Of a DNA stretch of 64,000 nucleotides, positions 11,227 through 22,731 are shown one piece after another (position 1 is the first letter of the stretch; every line of letters begins with the position of its first letter). The DNA is from Corynespora cassiicola (Eukaryota; Ascomycota; Dothideomycetes; Pleosporales; Corynesporascaceae), in NCBI GenBank assembly GCA_022059125.1, contig JAEUWY010000005.1:1674001-1738000 (forward strand). Direction: 5' to 3'. Made by a program: the position numbers and the translations under genes. The notes beneath the pieces are model-generated. The model was not told the origin of the DNA and ran no database searches. It saw only the letters and a program-made list of their open reading frames with translations.

Positions 11227-12192
11227 GGTTCAAGCTGCAGCAAGGATGCACATGTAACAACGAGAGTTGGTGGAAATGTGGGGGTGGACAAAGCCTTTAT
11301 ACTTTGATAGCTAGCTGAGGGTAAGATTAAGGGATTTCGGAGAGGGCCTCGCCGTCTTCCTTCGTAAAGCGCGGACTGGCTACTCCACACTAAGCTACCT
11401 AGGTACTTGCTGAACCGAATTGCGGGGGCCGCTTAGCGTGGTTGGCTTTCAGCTGCTGGCTAGAACAAACAAGCTTGCCGTGCAGGCCCCAAGAGTCCAG
11501 TGCTACCTAGCTACGCAGAGAGTCGTCGTAAGGCGTTCGTCGTGTTCGGTCTACCTCGGCATCATTGGATGGCTTGCCCCCCTTGCGATCCTTTCGCGTA
11601 GAGCTCTCACGACAACCTTGGAACCTTCCAAGGTTGGGTAGGTACGAACACGGGACTGGACGGTCACGCGGAAACAACTTCCGAAGCCACTATTTGGTGC
11701 TTCTGCATGGCTGACAAGCTCATAGCATAAGCCAATTTCAAGCTGGTGTACTCGAATATCCCTATGCTCAGGTAAATGGGTATTGGACTTCTGCCTAAAG
11801 TGAGGTGCCTTGCGATTTGGAGAGAAAGCACCGTTCCATGGATAGAGAGAGCCCTCGAGACAATTTAGTTGATCGAGAATATTTTACAGTGTGACAATTC
11901 ACAAATATGCACACTAGACAAATTGTTCCCTGTACCTTGTCAAGTAGATCTGGTAGACGCGCAGGTGCTGAGATCGATCTGCAGTCACATGATTACGCAT
12001 CTGCGCTTGGATCACAAAGCTTAGCTCAATGCATCGCGATTCCACCACTGGAGCTCAAGCCCTGGAGCTCACTACCCCACCAGATTCCGGACAAACAGTG
12101 ATATTCAGGTGTCACTTACGCATTACCATGCCTTTCATACAATTATAGACACAAGTTCTCGAAGCATCTGATCCCAGCTTCGAACGGTCAAC
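11227..12192. other. Intergenic: divergent promoter region
   Basis: 966 bp between the divergent starts of the monooxygenase (-) and TFB4 (+). Contains one copy of the palindrome TACCTAGGTA (11396-11405) and a related CTACCTAGCTACG. No ORF here looks real. Confidence 0.6.
11396..11405. repeat. TACCTAGGTA palindrome, copy 1
   Basis: Perfect 10-bp palindrome, about 170 bp upstream of the monooxygenase start. Identical copies occur at 35010 and 63444, all outside genes. Confidence 0.6.
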
Positions 12193-13441
12193 ATGAACGC
12201 TATTGATGCGACTGATCGTCACATCAAGACGGACGACAGTAGGCAGAACCATTTCACCGTTTCCTTCTATCGCTGATAGCAGACAAGGCCCTCCGCCCTC
12301 TCTACTAGCTGTAGTCCTTGACACAAATCCTCATGCATGGGCCGAGCTCGCGAGCACCCTACCACTCCGCGCCGCCCTGGCCAACATACTCGTCTTCATC
12401 AACGCTCACCTCGCCTCCGGAAACGGAAATGAGGCCGTGGTAATAGCCTCTCACTCGCACAAGTCCACCTTTTTGTACCCTACTCCGACCCCGCCGAACC
12501 CACTACCTCGCCCCGGAGCCACAAACGGAGATGTGGAAATGAATGGTGTGTTGAAGAATGGAGGCAGTAATGGCACAACGTCGGCCTTCGTCGAGAACCC
12601 GAACAAATACCGCCCATTCTCGGTGGTGGAGAGCTCCATAATGCAGAATCTGGAGAAGCTTCTGGGCGAGACGACGGAAAAGCACCTCGCCGCAACGCCG
12701 ACGACGTTGATCGGCGGCGCCTTGTCCCTTGCGCTGTCGTACATTGCCAAAGCTACGATAAGGCACTCGCCTGTGGATAGCAGCGCCGATAACCCTCTGG
12801 CTGCGCTCGCGGACTCAGAGGGCTCGGATCTTCAGCGTGTGCCACTCACCTCACGAATCCTCATCGTCTCGGTTTCGGGCGACCTCGCAAATCAGTATAT
12901 TTCGGTCATGAATTCGATATTCGCTGCGCAGAGGAACCGGATACCCATAGATATCCTGAAGCTTGCAGGAGATACTGTCTTATTGCAGCAGGCATCCGAT
13001 GCCACTGGAGGCGTCTATATGAAGCCTGACCGGCCCGAGGGTCTGCTTCAGTACCTAATGATGGCATTCCTACCTGATGCCACCGCCCGAAGATCGCTGG
13101 TCATGCCCAGTGCTGCGGGCGTAGACTTCCGTGCCGCCTGTTTCTGCCACCGTAGGGTCGTCGACATCGGCTACGTCTGCAGCGTATGCTTGAGTAGTAA
13201 GCCATACCCGCATTCCGTTCAAGCACCCTATGGCAAAGGCTAATAAAAACTAGTATTCTGCAGTGCCAACCTTCCCGATAACCTTTGCCTCACATGCGGC
13301 TCCTATCTCTCTCTACGCAGTGCGACGACGAAAACCCCCGCGCTCATCCCCAAGAAAAAGAAGAAAAAGAAGCGGGGTGGTGGTGCAGATTCAGCCACAC
13401 CTGGCGGAACGCCCACAGGCGCAGGGACGCCGGTGCGTTGA
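12193..13441 (+). CDS. TFB4: TFIIH subunit Tfb4 (p34)
   Basis: Exons 12193..12238, 12288..13196 and 13254..13441 give 380 residues. Tfb4 is a core subunit of TFIIH, used in RNA polymerase II initiation and nucleotide excision repair; its vWA-like domain binds Ssl1/p44. Intron 1 (49 nt) joins the leader MNAIDATDRH to PPPSLLAVVLDTNPHAW, the conserved start of the vWA domain. Visible blocks are NILVFINAHLA, ALSLALSYI and ILIVSVSGDLANQYI. Intron 2 (57 nt, GGCTAATAA branch region) restores the C-terminal zinc ribbon: CFCHRR, CSVCLS, IFC and CLTCGSYL. The tail is a lysine run (seven K) plus a Gly/Thr-rich end. The large unspliced frame covers only the middle. Assignment is firm. Confidence 0.93.
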
Positions 13442-14304
13442 TGAGCGCCCTAGATGGTGCGGCTGGTACAGGCCATCAGAGAGCCTGCGGCAGCATCCGC
13501 ATTGACTAGGTCGCTCCTACTGCTTCGTGGCTCGCTCGACAACATGCGCAGCTTTTGGAAGGCATCAGCTGGGTGTGAAGTAGATACCGGGAGGTTCTGT
13601 GTGGGGCAGGCATCAACCATCGGATTGGTGGAAATCTGGCGCAGATGGAGAGTGGCTGCTGTATCTGTACTCGGGGAAGGCAATTGGCGTTTGGATTGCA
13701 TACCACATGGATTTGCACTGAGGGAGATTGCTAAGGCTGGTCTTTAATGATGCATTTGCAAGGCGTTCCTCCCGCATTTTATGGGAGGGTTGGGACTTTA
13801 GGAACACGAGAGGCACAGCTTGAAATGACAGCCTTTTCTTTATCAACTATTACACCTAGGTTCACTTCCTCATACTTTTGAGCACTACCCGTGGTAGGAT
13901 GATGTAGGAACGCACTAATAAAGTCAAGGTTCCATGAGAAGTGCGGGTGTCCTGCACAGAAATCGCCATGTCTTTAAACACCAAAGACAGTCTTGACAGC
14001 TGCATACCGTCCCATAGCCATGCCAAGCACGGGGCCATAGCGAAAATGGTATAAAACACCTGGAAATGCCATATCATGCCCGTATAATATACCGAGCATC
14101 GTGAAATCTATATTTGAGCCACAGCCCATATCGGATGCCGAGGAAGAACCATTGAGCAGTCACTAGGATCTCCCATAGGATTCTAGCAGACAGAACAGGA
14201 AGGAAAACAGGAATTTTGGGAGCCTCTTGAACTTGAAAGTGAGCGTGAAGTTGAAGCTGACAATTACAATGGCACTGGGTTGCGCCGTAGGTATCTTGAC
14301 TGTG
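13442..14304. other. Intergenic, converging 3' ends
   Basis: 863 bp between the 3' ends of TFB4 (+) and the taspase-like gene (-). Two open frames of 70-100 codons overlap here on opposite strands; neither shows a domain or a good start, so I treat this as 3' UTR sequence. Confidence 0.55.
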
Positions 14305-16468
14305 TCAGTGGCGTGAAGATCCGGCCGTTTTCGTCTTCTTTTTCCGTTGGTACCGCATCATACGACCACCTTGAGCGATCTGGCCATTTCCATTACTGCG
14401 AGACATAGCACACCAAGGTCGATCTTCGTCTGAATGCATCGAAGCCATGGCGAACGAGTCGGTGTTGTGGCCATAGTAGAGCATAATACCATCTCGTGAT
14501 TTCTTTACGCCTAAGATGCCAATAGCGCCTGCAGAGTTGCTATTTTTGACACTCGGGTGTCCTAGTGACAGTCAGCAATATCCAAACTCGGGGCGGGATG
14601 CCAGCTTGCCCATGAACTCATTCTCGATCATTGCTTTGAGGGCTTCGTCTTCAGTAGCATCGTGGTACTCTCCTGCCTTTCCCTTCTTCATGCTCTGATA
14701 GAGTCTCTCGGCACTGACTGTCGCTGCCATGGTGGTAGCCATATGTTCGCCTGTACCACTCGTGACGGTTGCGACACACGTCTTTTCAGGGTCGTCGGGG
14801 TCAATTGGCACCACAGCAGAGCCTACGCCAACAAGTGCAGCCGGTCCGACGCGTCCCCGGTATTTCATTCCGATACCACCTGATGAGGCACCGCAAGCGA
14901 TATTACCCCATCCATCCACTGCGATTGCGCCAACGGTATCGGTAATCAGGTCTTCCTTTTCGACCTGTGAAAGACGAGAGGGGGAATTTGCCTTTAGGGT
15001 ATCGTTGTAGTAACTAGCGAGAGGAATTGCACGCTTCAGCGGCGGTTTCGTTTGCAGATCTTCTTCGTGTGATGCCGAAGTGCTCGCGACATCAGCTCGC
15101 GATGTGCCTGTGGGAAATAAATTTGCCGTTTCGTCGCAGGGTACTCCATCCATGTTGTTCCTCTTCGAATCGACCTCAAACTCCCGGTTGGAGGACGCAC
15201 CGTCAACTTGGGGCGTGCGGCCAAAGGACTCTTGATTTGTGCTGTGTTCAGCCTCACTATTGCCGTTATCATCTGGGGCAGGACCACCGTCTTTTGATGC
15301 TCGCAAGTCCTGCCAGTGACTCATAGTTGGCACGGTCTGTGTGCTGTTGACAAAAGCGCTGCGAGATGATTCTGCAACTGTCAGAGGGCGACCAGCTGAA
15401 CCAGTATCTTTTGTCGCCTCTCCCAATGTCACTTCTGAGCTGATATGAAGCGTATCGTGGATCCATGAGTCTGACAGCTCAACAGGGTTTTGGGCAGGAG
15501 ACTCTGACGGAGGCGTGGAGATATCCTCAGACGTGTATGGGTCATCATCTTGAGTAAGATGTGGGAAGGGCCGTAGCAAATTTTTCTGGTGCTCCTCTCG
15601 CATCTTCTTGCGCACAATCTCATCTTCAATGCCTGTATCAGTCCTGATTCTCCAGGTAGCAGGGTGACTACCAGACTTCCGTGCCTTCCTCTCGGCTGCT
15701 TTGAGATCAGACTTCCAGCGTATCCATCTCTCACGCGCCGCTGGGGACACGAGTGCATCATGAGGGAGAAGCGGGACACCCATCTCCTCTGCAAAGTCTG
15801 TGGCTCCTTGAGACACGAGGAGATTGGGAGGGACACGCCGCAGGGTAAGCGATTGCATGCTGTGATTCAAGACCAGCCTCGCGACAGATATAGGATTCTT
15901 GACATCTATGAAATATTAGCAGAGCAATTCTTCTTTCGATCTAGTGCCAACGACTTACTAGCAATGGCCCCGACAGCTCCACTCCGTCCATGGTGATCCA
16001 CTATGGAAGCATCACATTCGACACATCCGTCCATGGCGAGGTTGCTTCCGTATCCAGCATTGGTGATCTCTCGGTCTTCAAGGATTTTGACCGCCATTTC
16101 GACAGCATCCACTGCACTGCCGCCGTTCCTGAGGATCAACATTGCCACCTGCGCAGCACTGTAACATTTGGTTAGCGAATGGCGTTTTTGTGAGCAGTAA
16201 ATGTTACATATACTTACTCATTGCATGCCTCGAGATGAATGCGCTCGTTTTGGAAGCTGTGATAACCAGCGCCGGCATGGACGAAGATGCAGCATACATC
16301 ATCGCGATGTGGGCTCACTGATGGCTTGCGCGTGAGCTGATCGTTCTGAGCCGCACCATCGATGGCAGCGGGCTGGGAAGCCGACATGTCCTTGTCCTTG
16401 AGGGCCGACAAGCGTCGGCGGAGGTTACGCAGATGTGGACCGAGTTTATCCACCTTTGCACGATTCAC
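14305..16468 (-). CDS. Taspase-like threonine hydrolase (asparaginase 2 family)
   Basis: Exons 16218..16468, 15959..16158, 14610..15905 and 14561..14305 give 667 residues. These Ntn-hydrolases cleave themselves before a threonine that becomes the nucleophile. That residue is Thr474 in [15 protein letters not shown], followed by [10 protein letters not shown] and [12 protein letters not shown]-terminal blocks [10 protein letters not shown] and [12 protein letters not shown] match the family. About 300 residues before Thr474 are low-complexity and polar, much longer than in bacterial asparaginases and recalling Taspase1 loop insertions. The first two introns have GTAAGT donors. The last intron (14562..14609) uses a GC donor (GCAAGC): without it the frame stops at PEFGYC, with it FMG joins [14 protein letters not shown] and the conserved [12 protein letters not shown] end. 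An alternative start is Met28 (16387). Whether it is a specific protease or an asparaginase cannot be told. Confidence 0.88.
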
Positions 16469-17320
16469 TGCGGTATTTAGGCTGGCTCTAAGCTTTTTCG
16501 TAGCAGGCGATGTCGGGTTTGTCGTTGAGATTGACCAGACGGGTGCAGTCGCCGCCGTTTGCCTTAGATTGGCGGGTAAGACGAAGGCTTCCGTTGTCGT
16601 TTGACGGGTGGCGGAAGCAAAGAAAAAGATATGAAGGCTTTTGTTCTGAAGGGGAATGCTTAAGGAGTCATGAGTCGGTACTGTAGGTGAACGGGCGCAC
16701 TGGAAAGTGGGTAGGTGGGTAGGTGAGGTGGTGAGATTTGAGTAGAGAAGAGCAGTAGGTTAGGGTGAAGAATGGCAAATGAATGGGGCCGCCGGCGGGA
16801 GAACAGTTGCGCGGAACTCTGGCGTCCTAGTGCTGGGAGTGGGCAGTAAGAGCGAGCGAGGGTGCTCAGTGAGCGCTGTAGGAGAGCGAGGTCAGTGAAG
16901 ACGATGAGCAGCCAAAGGCGAAGAGTCAGTCGCGGCCGCCGTTCTGGCCAGACGTGCTCAGGGTGAAGGCCGCGAGCCCACGCAGGCGATGGGAAATTCT
17001 CGTGACATGGCCACTCGTGCAATCGGCAAGACCTTTATTTGATCTAGGCAGGCGCGAAGCAGTGACGATGCGGTTGAGGGTGGCATGGAGCTATGGACCC
17101 CCGCCCCTGTCGCTTCCGCTGCTCCAGCCAAGCTAAAGCGGGCGGAGCGGGGCTGCTGGCTGCGCCTGATTCGAGCGCCCACTTGGACCAGCCTCTCCGC
17201 CCATCCCACTCTGACGAATCCACCACCTCTGCCGCCGCCAATTCACGCTCACGTCTCCTCCCCAGCCGGTGCTCCTGAGCTGCCCCTTGCCTTCGGCTGT
17301 ACCTCTGAACAGCAGCAAAG
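16469..17320. other. Intergenic: divergent promoter of taspase-like gene and ARP3
   Basis: 852 bp between divergent starts. Contains a GTGGGTAG-type direct repeat around 16707-16735. Several overlapping GC-rich ORFs on both strands show no domain and are taken as chance. Confidence 0.55.
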
Positions 17321-18862
17321 ATGGCGAACCAAACCCCTGCCGTTGTCATGGACAAGTAAGCTCTCCTCGCAGCCTGCGGACACCTACCTGCCAATTGCAT
17401 ACTGACAGGCACCCAGCGGTACGGGCTACTCGAAGCTCGGTATGATCTTTATCTTCACCTTGCATAGTCGCAGCTAGTAATAATTCCCGCTCCAGGTTTC
17501 GCCGGCAACGATTCCCCCTCATTTGTCTTCCCGACCGCAATCGCGACCAAAGGCCCAACTGGCGGTGCTGGCGGCTCCGGCTCTGGGCGCCCTGCCGTTG
17601 CGAACAAGCCCTCCTTTTTGACCGGCGGAGCTGGCCCCGGCAGCCATCTGTCTGCGAAGCGCGGTACCGAGGACCTGGACTTCTTCATTGGTGATGAAGC
17701 TCTCTCCGCATCAGCTGGTCCAGGTTACGGCATCCACTACCCAATTAGGCATGGACAAATAGACAACTGGGTATGCGAAGGAGAGGGCGGGGACACATGG
17801 ATTATGCTGATTTTTGGCAGGATCTCATGGAACGCTTTTGGTCAAACTCCATCTTCAAGTATTTGAGAGTGGAGCCCGAGGACCACCATTTCCTCTTGAC
17901 TGAGCCCGTAAGAAGAACGCCGTGTCGCATGGAAACCATGGCCTCTGACATGAATGTAGCCTCTCAACCCGCCAGAGAACCGTGAGAACACCGCCGAAAT
18001 CATGTTCGAGTCCTTCAACTGCGCCGGTCTCTACATCGCCGTGCAAGCCGTGCTCGCCTTGGCCGCTTCTTGGACTAGCTCCAAGGTGCAGGACCGCTCT
18101 CTCACTGGTACCGTCATTGACTCGGGTGCGGGTGTGACCCACGTAATTCCGGTTGCTGAAGGTTATGTTATTGGGTCCTCGATCAAAAGCGTCCCCATCG
18201 CCGGTCGCGACATCACCAACTTTGTGCAGTCGCTTTTGCGAGACCGCGGAGAGCCCGATTCTTCGCTCCAGACCGCTGAGCGTATCAAGGAAGAGTTCTG
18301 CTATGTCAGCCCGGACATTGTCAAGGAATTCGCCCGTTTCGACCGCGAGCCCGAGGACCGGTTCCGCAAGCATACCGTCAACTACCCCAACGGCAAGTCA
18401 GTACAGGTAGACGTCGGATACGAGCGTTTCTTGGCTCCCGAGATTTTCTTCAACCCTGAAATTTATTCTTCGGATTTCCTGACGCCGCTTCCCAACATTG
18501 TCGATACCGTTATCCAAACCTCGCCCATCGATGTTCGTAGGGGTCTGTACAAGAACATTGTCCTTTCTGGTGGTTCTACGCTGTACAAGGACTTTGGACG
18601 TCGCTTACAGAGGGACATTCGACACCTGGTGGACGCAAGGATCAAGGCTTCGGAAGCCAGGAGCGGCGGCGCGAAGAGTGGAGGCTTGGATGTCCAGGTC
18701 ATCACGCACAAGAGGCAGAGGCATGGCCCATGGTTCGGAGGCTCATTGCTTGGCCAGACACCTGAATTCAGGAGTTACTGTCATACCAAGGCAGAGTACG
18801 ACGAGATTGGTCCTAGCATTGTTCGCAGGTTCGCCCTGCTCGGTGGCCCGGGAAGCTCGTAA
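17321..18862 (+). CDS. ARP3: Actin-related protein 3 (Arp2/3 complex)
   Basis: Five exons: 17321..17355, 17417..17439, 17496..17770, 17821..17907 and 17960..18862; 440 residues. Arp3 is one of the two actin-like subunits of the Arp2/3 complex, which nucleates branched actin at cortical patches. The N-terminus [25 protein letters not shown] is assembled from three exons, the second only 23 nt long. Other hallmarks are [72 protein letters not shown] and the C-terminal [11 protein letters not shown]. Splice junctions all keep phase. Length fits the fungal family. Early small exons are typical of actin-family genes in these fungi. Identification is firm. Confidence 0.96.
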
Positions 18863-19287
18863 GAAACCAGATCGAACTATTTTGTCGATTGAAAGCACAG
18901 ATTTGGAATTAGCTGTCACTGGTGTAGCATGGAATGTGAGGTTGCTCAAAAGATTATACTACGAAACATTAAGACCTCCAATGTAGACCGACTTGAAACT
19001 GTGAGATAAAACTTATTTACTTGATTGCTGAAGGGGCCCCTCAGTGCAGAGCTACCCTGGGCTGTATTTGTCTTTCCCTAGGGCAAGTAAATCCGAAAGC
19101 TAATAACTGAAAAATGTCTTGTATCCGCCAAAACGTATAGTTCTTCGAAGATCGCGGACAGAAGACGGCATGACCCAGGCACTGCTCCTACCGAGTCGTC
19201 TCACATCCCCTTACTCGATTCAGACCATCTCTGACGAAGAGACCATGGCACGAAAGCAAATCCGTACCGGCTGTCAGACTCTGACAG
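18863..19287. other. Intergenic, converging 3' ends
   Basis: 425 bp between the ends of ARP3 (+) and the F-box gene (-). AT-richer than its flanks; no gene or repeat seen. Confidence 0.6.
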
Positions 19288-20745
19288 TCAAGTGCGACGA
19301 ATCTCCCTCCATCTCTCCATTTTAGCCCTCGCCTTTTCCTCACTTGCCGCCCACCACCAAATGGCCCACATACAGTCCTTCCATCCATTGTCGAGCATGC
19401 CAGATGAGTTTGTGAGCGGAAGGTGTCCCGGCAGTTCGAATTCTTTGGGCCTAGCCTCCTGGTCGAAAACCTTCAGCACGCGCTCCATCAGCCACGAGTA
19501 GGTGTGATCTTCGAACGCAAAGCAAGGCACCGCGACCTGTGACATGTTAGCACGCCGGGTGGACTGATCGCTGGTCAGGGACAAGAACGCGCGTGCTATG
19601 ACGGTGAGGTGAACCTGGAAATGGTGCCGGAGGATGCTGGGGAAGATGGGAGCCTCAAGGTCCACACCCACGGGGAAGGGGTATGCCAGCTTGACGGGGT
19701 GGAGCCAGGATTCGGTGGAGGAGGGGAGGCGCATGAGCGGATACGGAGGCTTCCGGGAGAGACGCGAGCGGACTGTCAGTTCGATAAGGTCCGGGGGCTG
19801 AAGGTAGACCGGGGCTGCTGCGAGGAAGAACTGGAGGAAGCGTGGGGCGGTGCTCGTGCTCATGTTTGAGGGGAAGGTCAAAGGAAGTTTGGCGCTGTCC
19901 TGATCTGCGAGGACGGCGCCATGTACAGGAAGAAGGTGGTGATAAAGGAACCGGTACATGGCGTATTGATCGAGCTCATCGAGCATGGATGTGTGCTGTT
20001 GTTGCGACAGATGTTCCATGGCTGTATGCGCGGCTTTTGCAGGAGAAGCGAAGGTTCTCGACGGCCAGGTATAGTTAGTCAAAGCCCAGCGAAGCTCATT
20101 CAAAAGCCATATGTAGGTTACGGCGGCATGAAAGCGGCCTTTTTGGTCAGTATTAAAGCCGGTATACGGGTGATGCCGTTCTTGCCGAGTGGGAATACTT
20201 CGTACTTTCTGCAGATATTCTTGCTCCTGTAGCTGCGCGTAACCACTGACTAATTGCTTGAGATCCTGGTGACATTCGACATGTATATTGTCCTGAGGAT
20301 CAAGATCTCGCTCAAGCCACAAGGTTTGGAGGGGTCTTAAGCCGTGCCACCTGGCAACGATTTCATGTACTCGTGCCGCAGGCAGGCATTTGGCGCAGTT
20401 TTTGTTGTAACAATTCAGCGGTTTTATTTCAGCCAGACGCATCTCCCAGTTTCCAGGATATTCCACTGGGTGGTCAGGTGAAGCAGCTATACCTCTGGAT
20501 CTGAGATGCAGCACAATATCTCGGTGGAGCTCGAGAGCTTCACACATTTGCCAGTCGAATCTATGCCAGGGTGAACTGTAGATAACATTTCTCATGACCT
20601 TTACATAGGTGTAGTCCTGTTGAAAAATGATATCATACGTTTTCCGGCATGCGCGTCCAAGGTTGTGGACATCGTCAATACTACCCAGTCCCAGGAATAT
20701 CCTCTCGAGGAGTTCCGTCGGAAGGTCGGCTAGGCACACCATCAT
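19288..20745 (-). CDS. F-box protein of unknown target
   Basis: Single exon of 485 codons. The N-terminus (residues 4-45: LADLPTELLERIFLGLGSIDDVHNLGRACRKTYDII, here described by its parts LADLPTELLERIF and NLGRACRKTY) is a canonical F-box, which binds Skp1 in SCF ubiquitin ligases. The remaining ~430 residues have no recognisable repeat such as WD40 or LRR; the C-terminus is tryptophan-rich (WAIWWWAASEEKARAKMERWREIRR). Many fungi carry families of such orphan F-box proteins. An adaptor role in protein degradation is inferred from the F-box alone. It is transcribed divergently from TAF10, about 970 bp away. Confidence 0.85.
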   Translation of the reverse strand: MMVCLADLPTELLERIFLGLGSIDDVHNLGRACRKTYDIIFQQDYTYVKVMRNVIYSSPWHRFDWQMCEALELHRDIVLHLRSRGIAASPDHPVEYPGNWEMRLAEIKPLNCYNKNCAKCLPAARVHEIVARWHGLRPLQTLWLERDLDPQDNIHVECHQDLKQLVSGYAQLQEQEYLQKVRSIPTRQERHHPYTGFNTDQKGRFHAAVTYIWLLNELRWALTNYTWPSRTFASPAKAAHTAMEHLSQQQHTSMLDELDQYAMYRFLYHHLLPVHGAVLADQDSAKLPLTFPSNMSTSTAPRFLQFFLAAAPVYLQPPDLIELTVRSRLSRKPPYPLMRLPSSTESWLHPVKLAYPFPVGVDLEAPIFPSILRHHFQVHLTVIARAFLSLTSDQSTRRANMSQVAVPCFAFEDHTYSWLMERVLKVFDQEARPKEFELPGHLPLTNSSGMLDNGWKDCMWAIWWWAASEEKARAKMERWREIRRT

Positions 20746-21713
20746 GTAACGATGTCGTTGTCACCTAATCATGGAATTTTTGGTTTCGGTATATTTATTT
20801 CCTTGAGCTCTCTGGTCCTTTGAGGGGGGTGGGGTTTGAGCTGTTCGACGGCCCTGCTTGTTGTTTGCAACAGGTAGAGGAAGCGAGAGGCCTGATACTT
20901 ACTATTGCTTAGCCAGGGTGGGGTGTTCGAGTATTTGTGATGCAACGAGCTTTGCACAGCTCTTATCAGAGGTACCCAAGCTCAAAAGACGAGGGCTCTT
21001 CCATCAATCATTGCAATGGACTTGGAGGATATGCTCGAGAGCAAGCAAGGTCAGTGAAGCCAATTAATACTGCTGACTGTGGCTGCACAACAAAAAAAAG
21101 AAGCAGTAATTCGGGACGCCACGAGAGGCTGTTTGGTGGTGGGTAATGTTTCCAGTGGAGATTGAACGAACGAGGCTGTGGACAGAATAAGCCGGTGCCA
21201 GGATATCGAAGAGTTGTTGAGCTGGAGCAAGTTTGATCCAGATCCAGTGACGAATGGAGCCTTTGGTGAGTTAATCTGATAGGGAAAACGTGGGCACACT
21301 CGTTGGTCCTATGAGTGCGCTTCTGGGAATTGCTTGTGAAAGTCGTTGCCTAGATGGTCGATGCTCGGGAGACTGCATTTGGAGCTGGTATCACCTAGAT
21401 TTGTCTGCAGGGTGCGAGCGAAGACAAGAGGAAACGATTAGTTATTCAGCAAATCAGTGTGCTTTCTGCGCGCCCTTTCACTTCGATTCTCCAGTGTGAG
21501 GGCATAGGTGGGTGCTTGATGTAGGACGCAGCTCTCGAGCGAGTGAGGTACTTCGCTGTGATTGGCTACCGAGATTGGGGGCGGGAGCGCCCTCTCCGAC
21601 GCCTTGGCGGGGCCTTCACGCTCACCACATCGCATTGTCAGCCCGCCGACTGCACCGCATCGCCCCCGCCGCCCAAGTCGACCACCTCTTATCTCACAGA
21701 TCCCACATACATC
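20746..21713. other. Intergenic: divergent promoter of F-box gene and TAF10
   Basis: 968 bp between divergent starts. A GATTGGCTA (inverted CCAAT) lies about 150 bp upstream of the TAF10 start codon. An in-frame extension upstream of TAF10 to 21543 is open but not protein-like, so I keep the start at 21714. Confidence 0.55.
21560..21568 (-). promoter_or_regulatory. CCAAT box (TAGCCAATC)
   Basis: Inverted CCAAT in the TAF10 promoter. The same nonamer recurs upstream of the giant gene (47564) and the MFS gene (50578). It fits the fungal HAP/CBF complex consensus; binding is inferred. Confidence 0.4.
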
Positions 21714-22427
21714 ATGGCGGACAATACAAATCCACCCCCCGAGACCAACATGGAGGTGGATAACGACCTGGACGCCGCAATCGACGCCGACATCAACGCG
21801 AACCCAACGCAGCCCGATGCCATGAACCTCGACGGCGCAAACGACACAGGCTCAGCAGCCGCAAACGGGGCAGCGGATGCGGCAGCGTCCCTAGAGGCGC
21901 GCATTCCGGCGAAGAAGGACGCTACCTTGCGCGAGTTCCTAGGGAAGATGGATGATTATGCGCCCATTGTACGTCTCCCCTACCGCCAGCTGAGACATGT
22001 ACTGACGCCGTTCTAGATCCCCGATGCCGTCACCCACTATTACCTGACCCGCGCCGGCCTGCCACCCCCGCCTCAGACGTCCCCGCACCTCGCTCGTCTT
22101 CTTGCACTTGCAACGCAGAAATTCATTGCTGACATTGCCGCCGACGCCTATCAGTATTCTCGTATCCGTGCCTCCAATACTACGAGCAACAACCCCATGG
22201 GCGGGTTAGCCGGCGGGTCAGGGCCTCAAGGAGCAGCAGCTCCGGGCGGTGCGCAGGGGAGCAAAGATAGCCAAGCTAAGAGCATCAACCTTGGTGTTCA
22301 ACGTCCAGGCTATGGCGGCGGTGGTCAGGGTGGCAGCCAAGGTCGCACTGTCCTCACCATGGAAGACTTGGGCATGGCTGTCGGTGAATACGGTGTCAAT
22401 ATCAAGCGCGGCGAGTTCTATCGATAA
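21714..22427 (+). CDS. TAF10: TFIID/SAGA subunit TAF10
   Basis: Exons 21714..21968 and 22017..22427 give 221 residues. The 48-nt intron (GTACGT donor, TTCTAG acceptor) lies inside the histone-fold, between MDDYAPI and [14 protein letters not shown]. The first ~75 residues are acidic and disordered. The histone fold follows: [11 protein letters not shown], then [25 protein letters not shown], then a Gly/Ser-rich loop, then [22 protein letters not shown] at the C-terminus. TAF10 is shared by TFIID and SAGA and pairs with TAF8 or Spt7. Length and C-terminal block match fungal TAF10. The 3' end converges with the uS19m gene, leaving 304 bp. Confidence 0.94.
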
Positions 22428-22731
22428 CTCTGTGCATTGAAACACCTGATGAACTATGGCCATAGCCCAACAAGTTTCCAGTCTCGATGCATCAAAGGTT
22501 TTTGCGAGAAGAGTGAAATGAGCATTAGTAGCCGAGATTCTGGTTTCCATATTCAGCATGAAAGGCGTTTGGTTGGTCTACATTCTGGCGCACAAGGAAG
22601 GGAACTCTGGGCTTGGGAATATGCTGCCCCTATCTGGCGGGCTAATCGTATTTGTACAATAACAGTACAGGAGAGTTAGAAAAGTACTCCCAATGATACC
22701 CAAACTCCTATTTGATGCACAGCGTAACACT
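22428..22731. other. Intergenic, converging 3' ends
   Basis: 304 bp between the TAF10 stop (+) and the uS19m stop (-). Only 3' UTR sequence is expected; no further structure seen. Confidence 0.6.

Noticed and set aside
13454..13747. 97-codon plus ORF after TFB4
   Set aside because: Lies in the expected 3' UTR, no domain, opposite-strand ORFs equally long.
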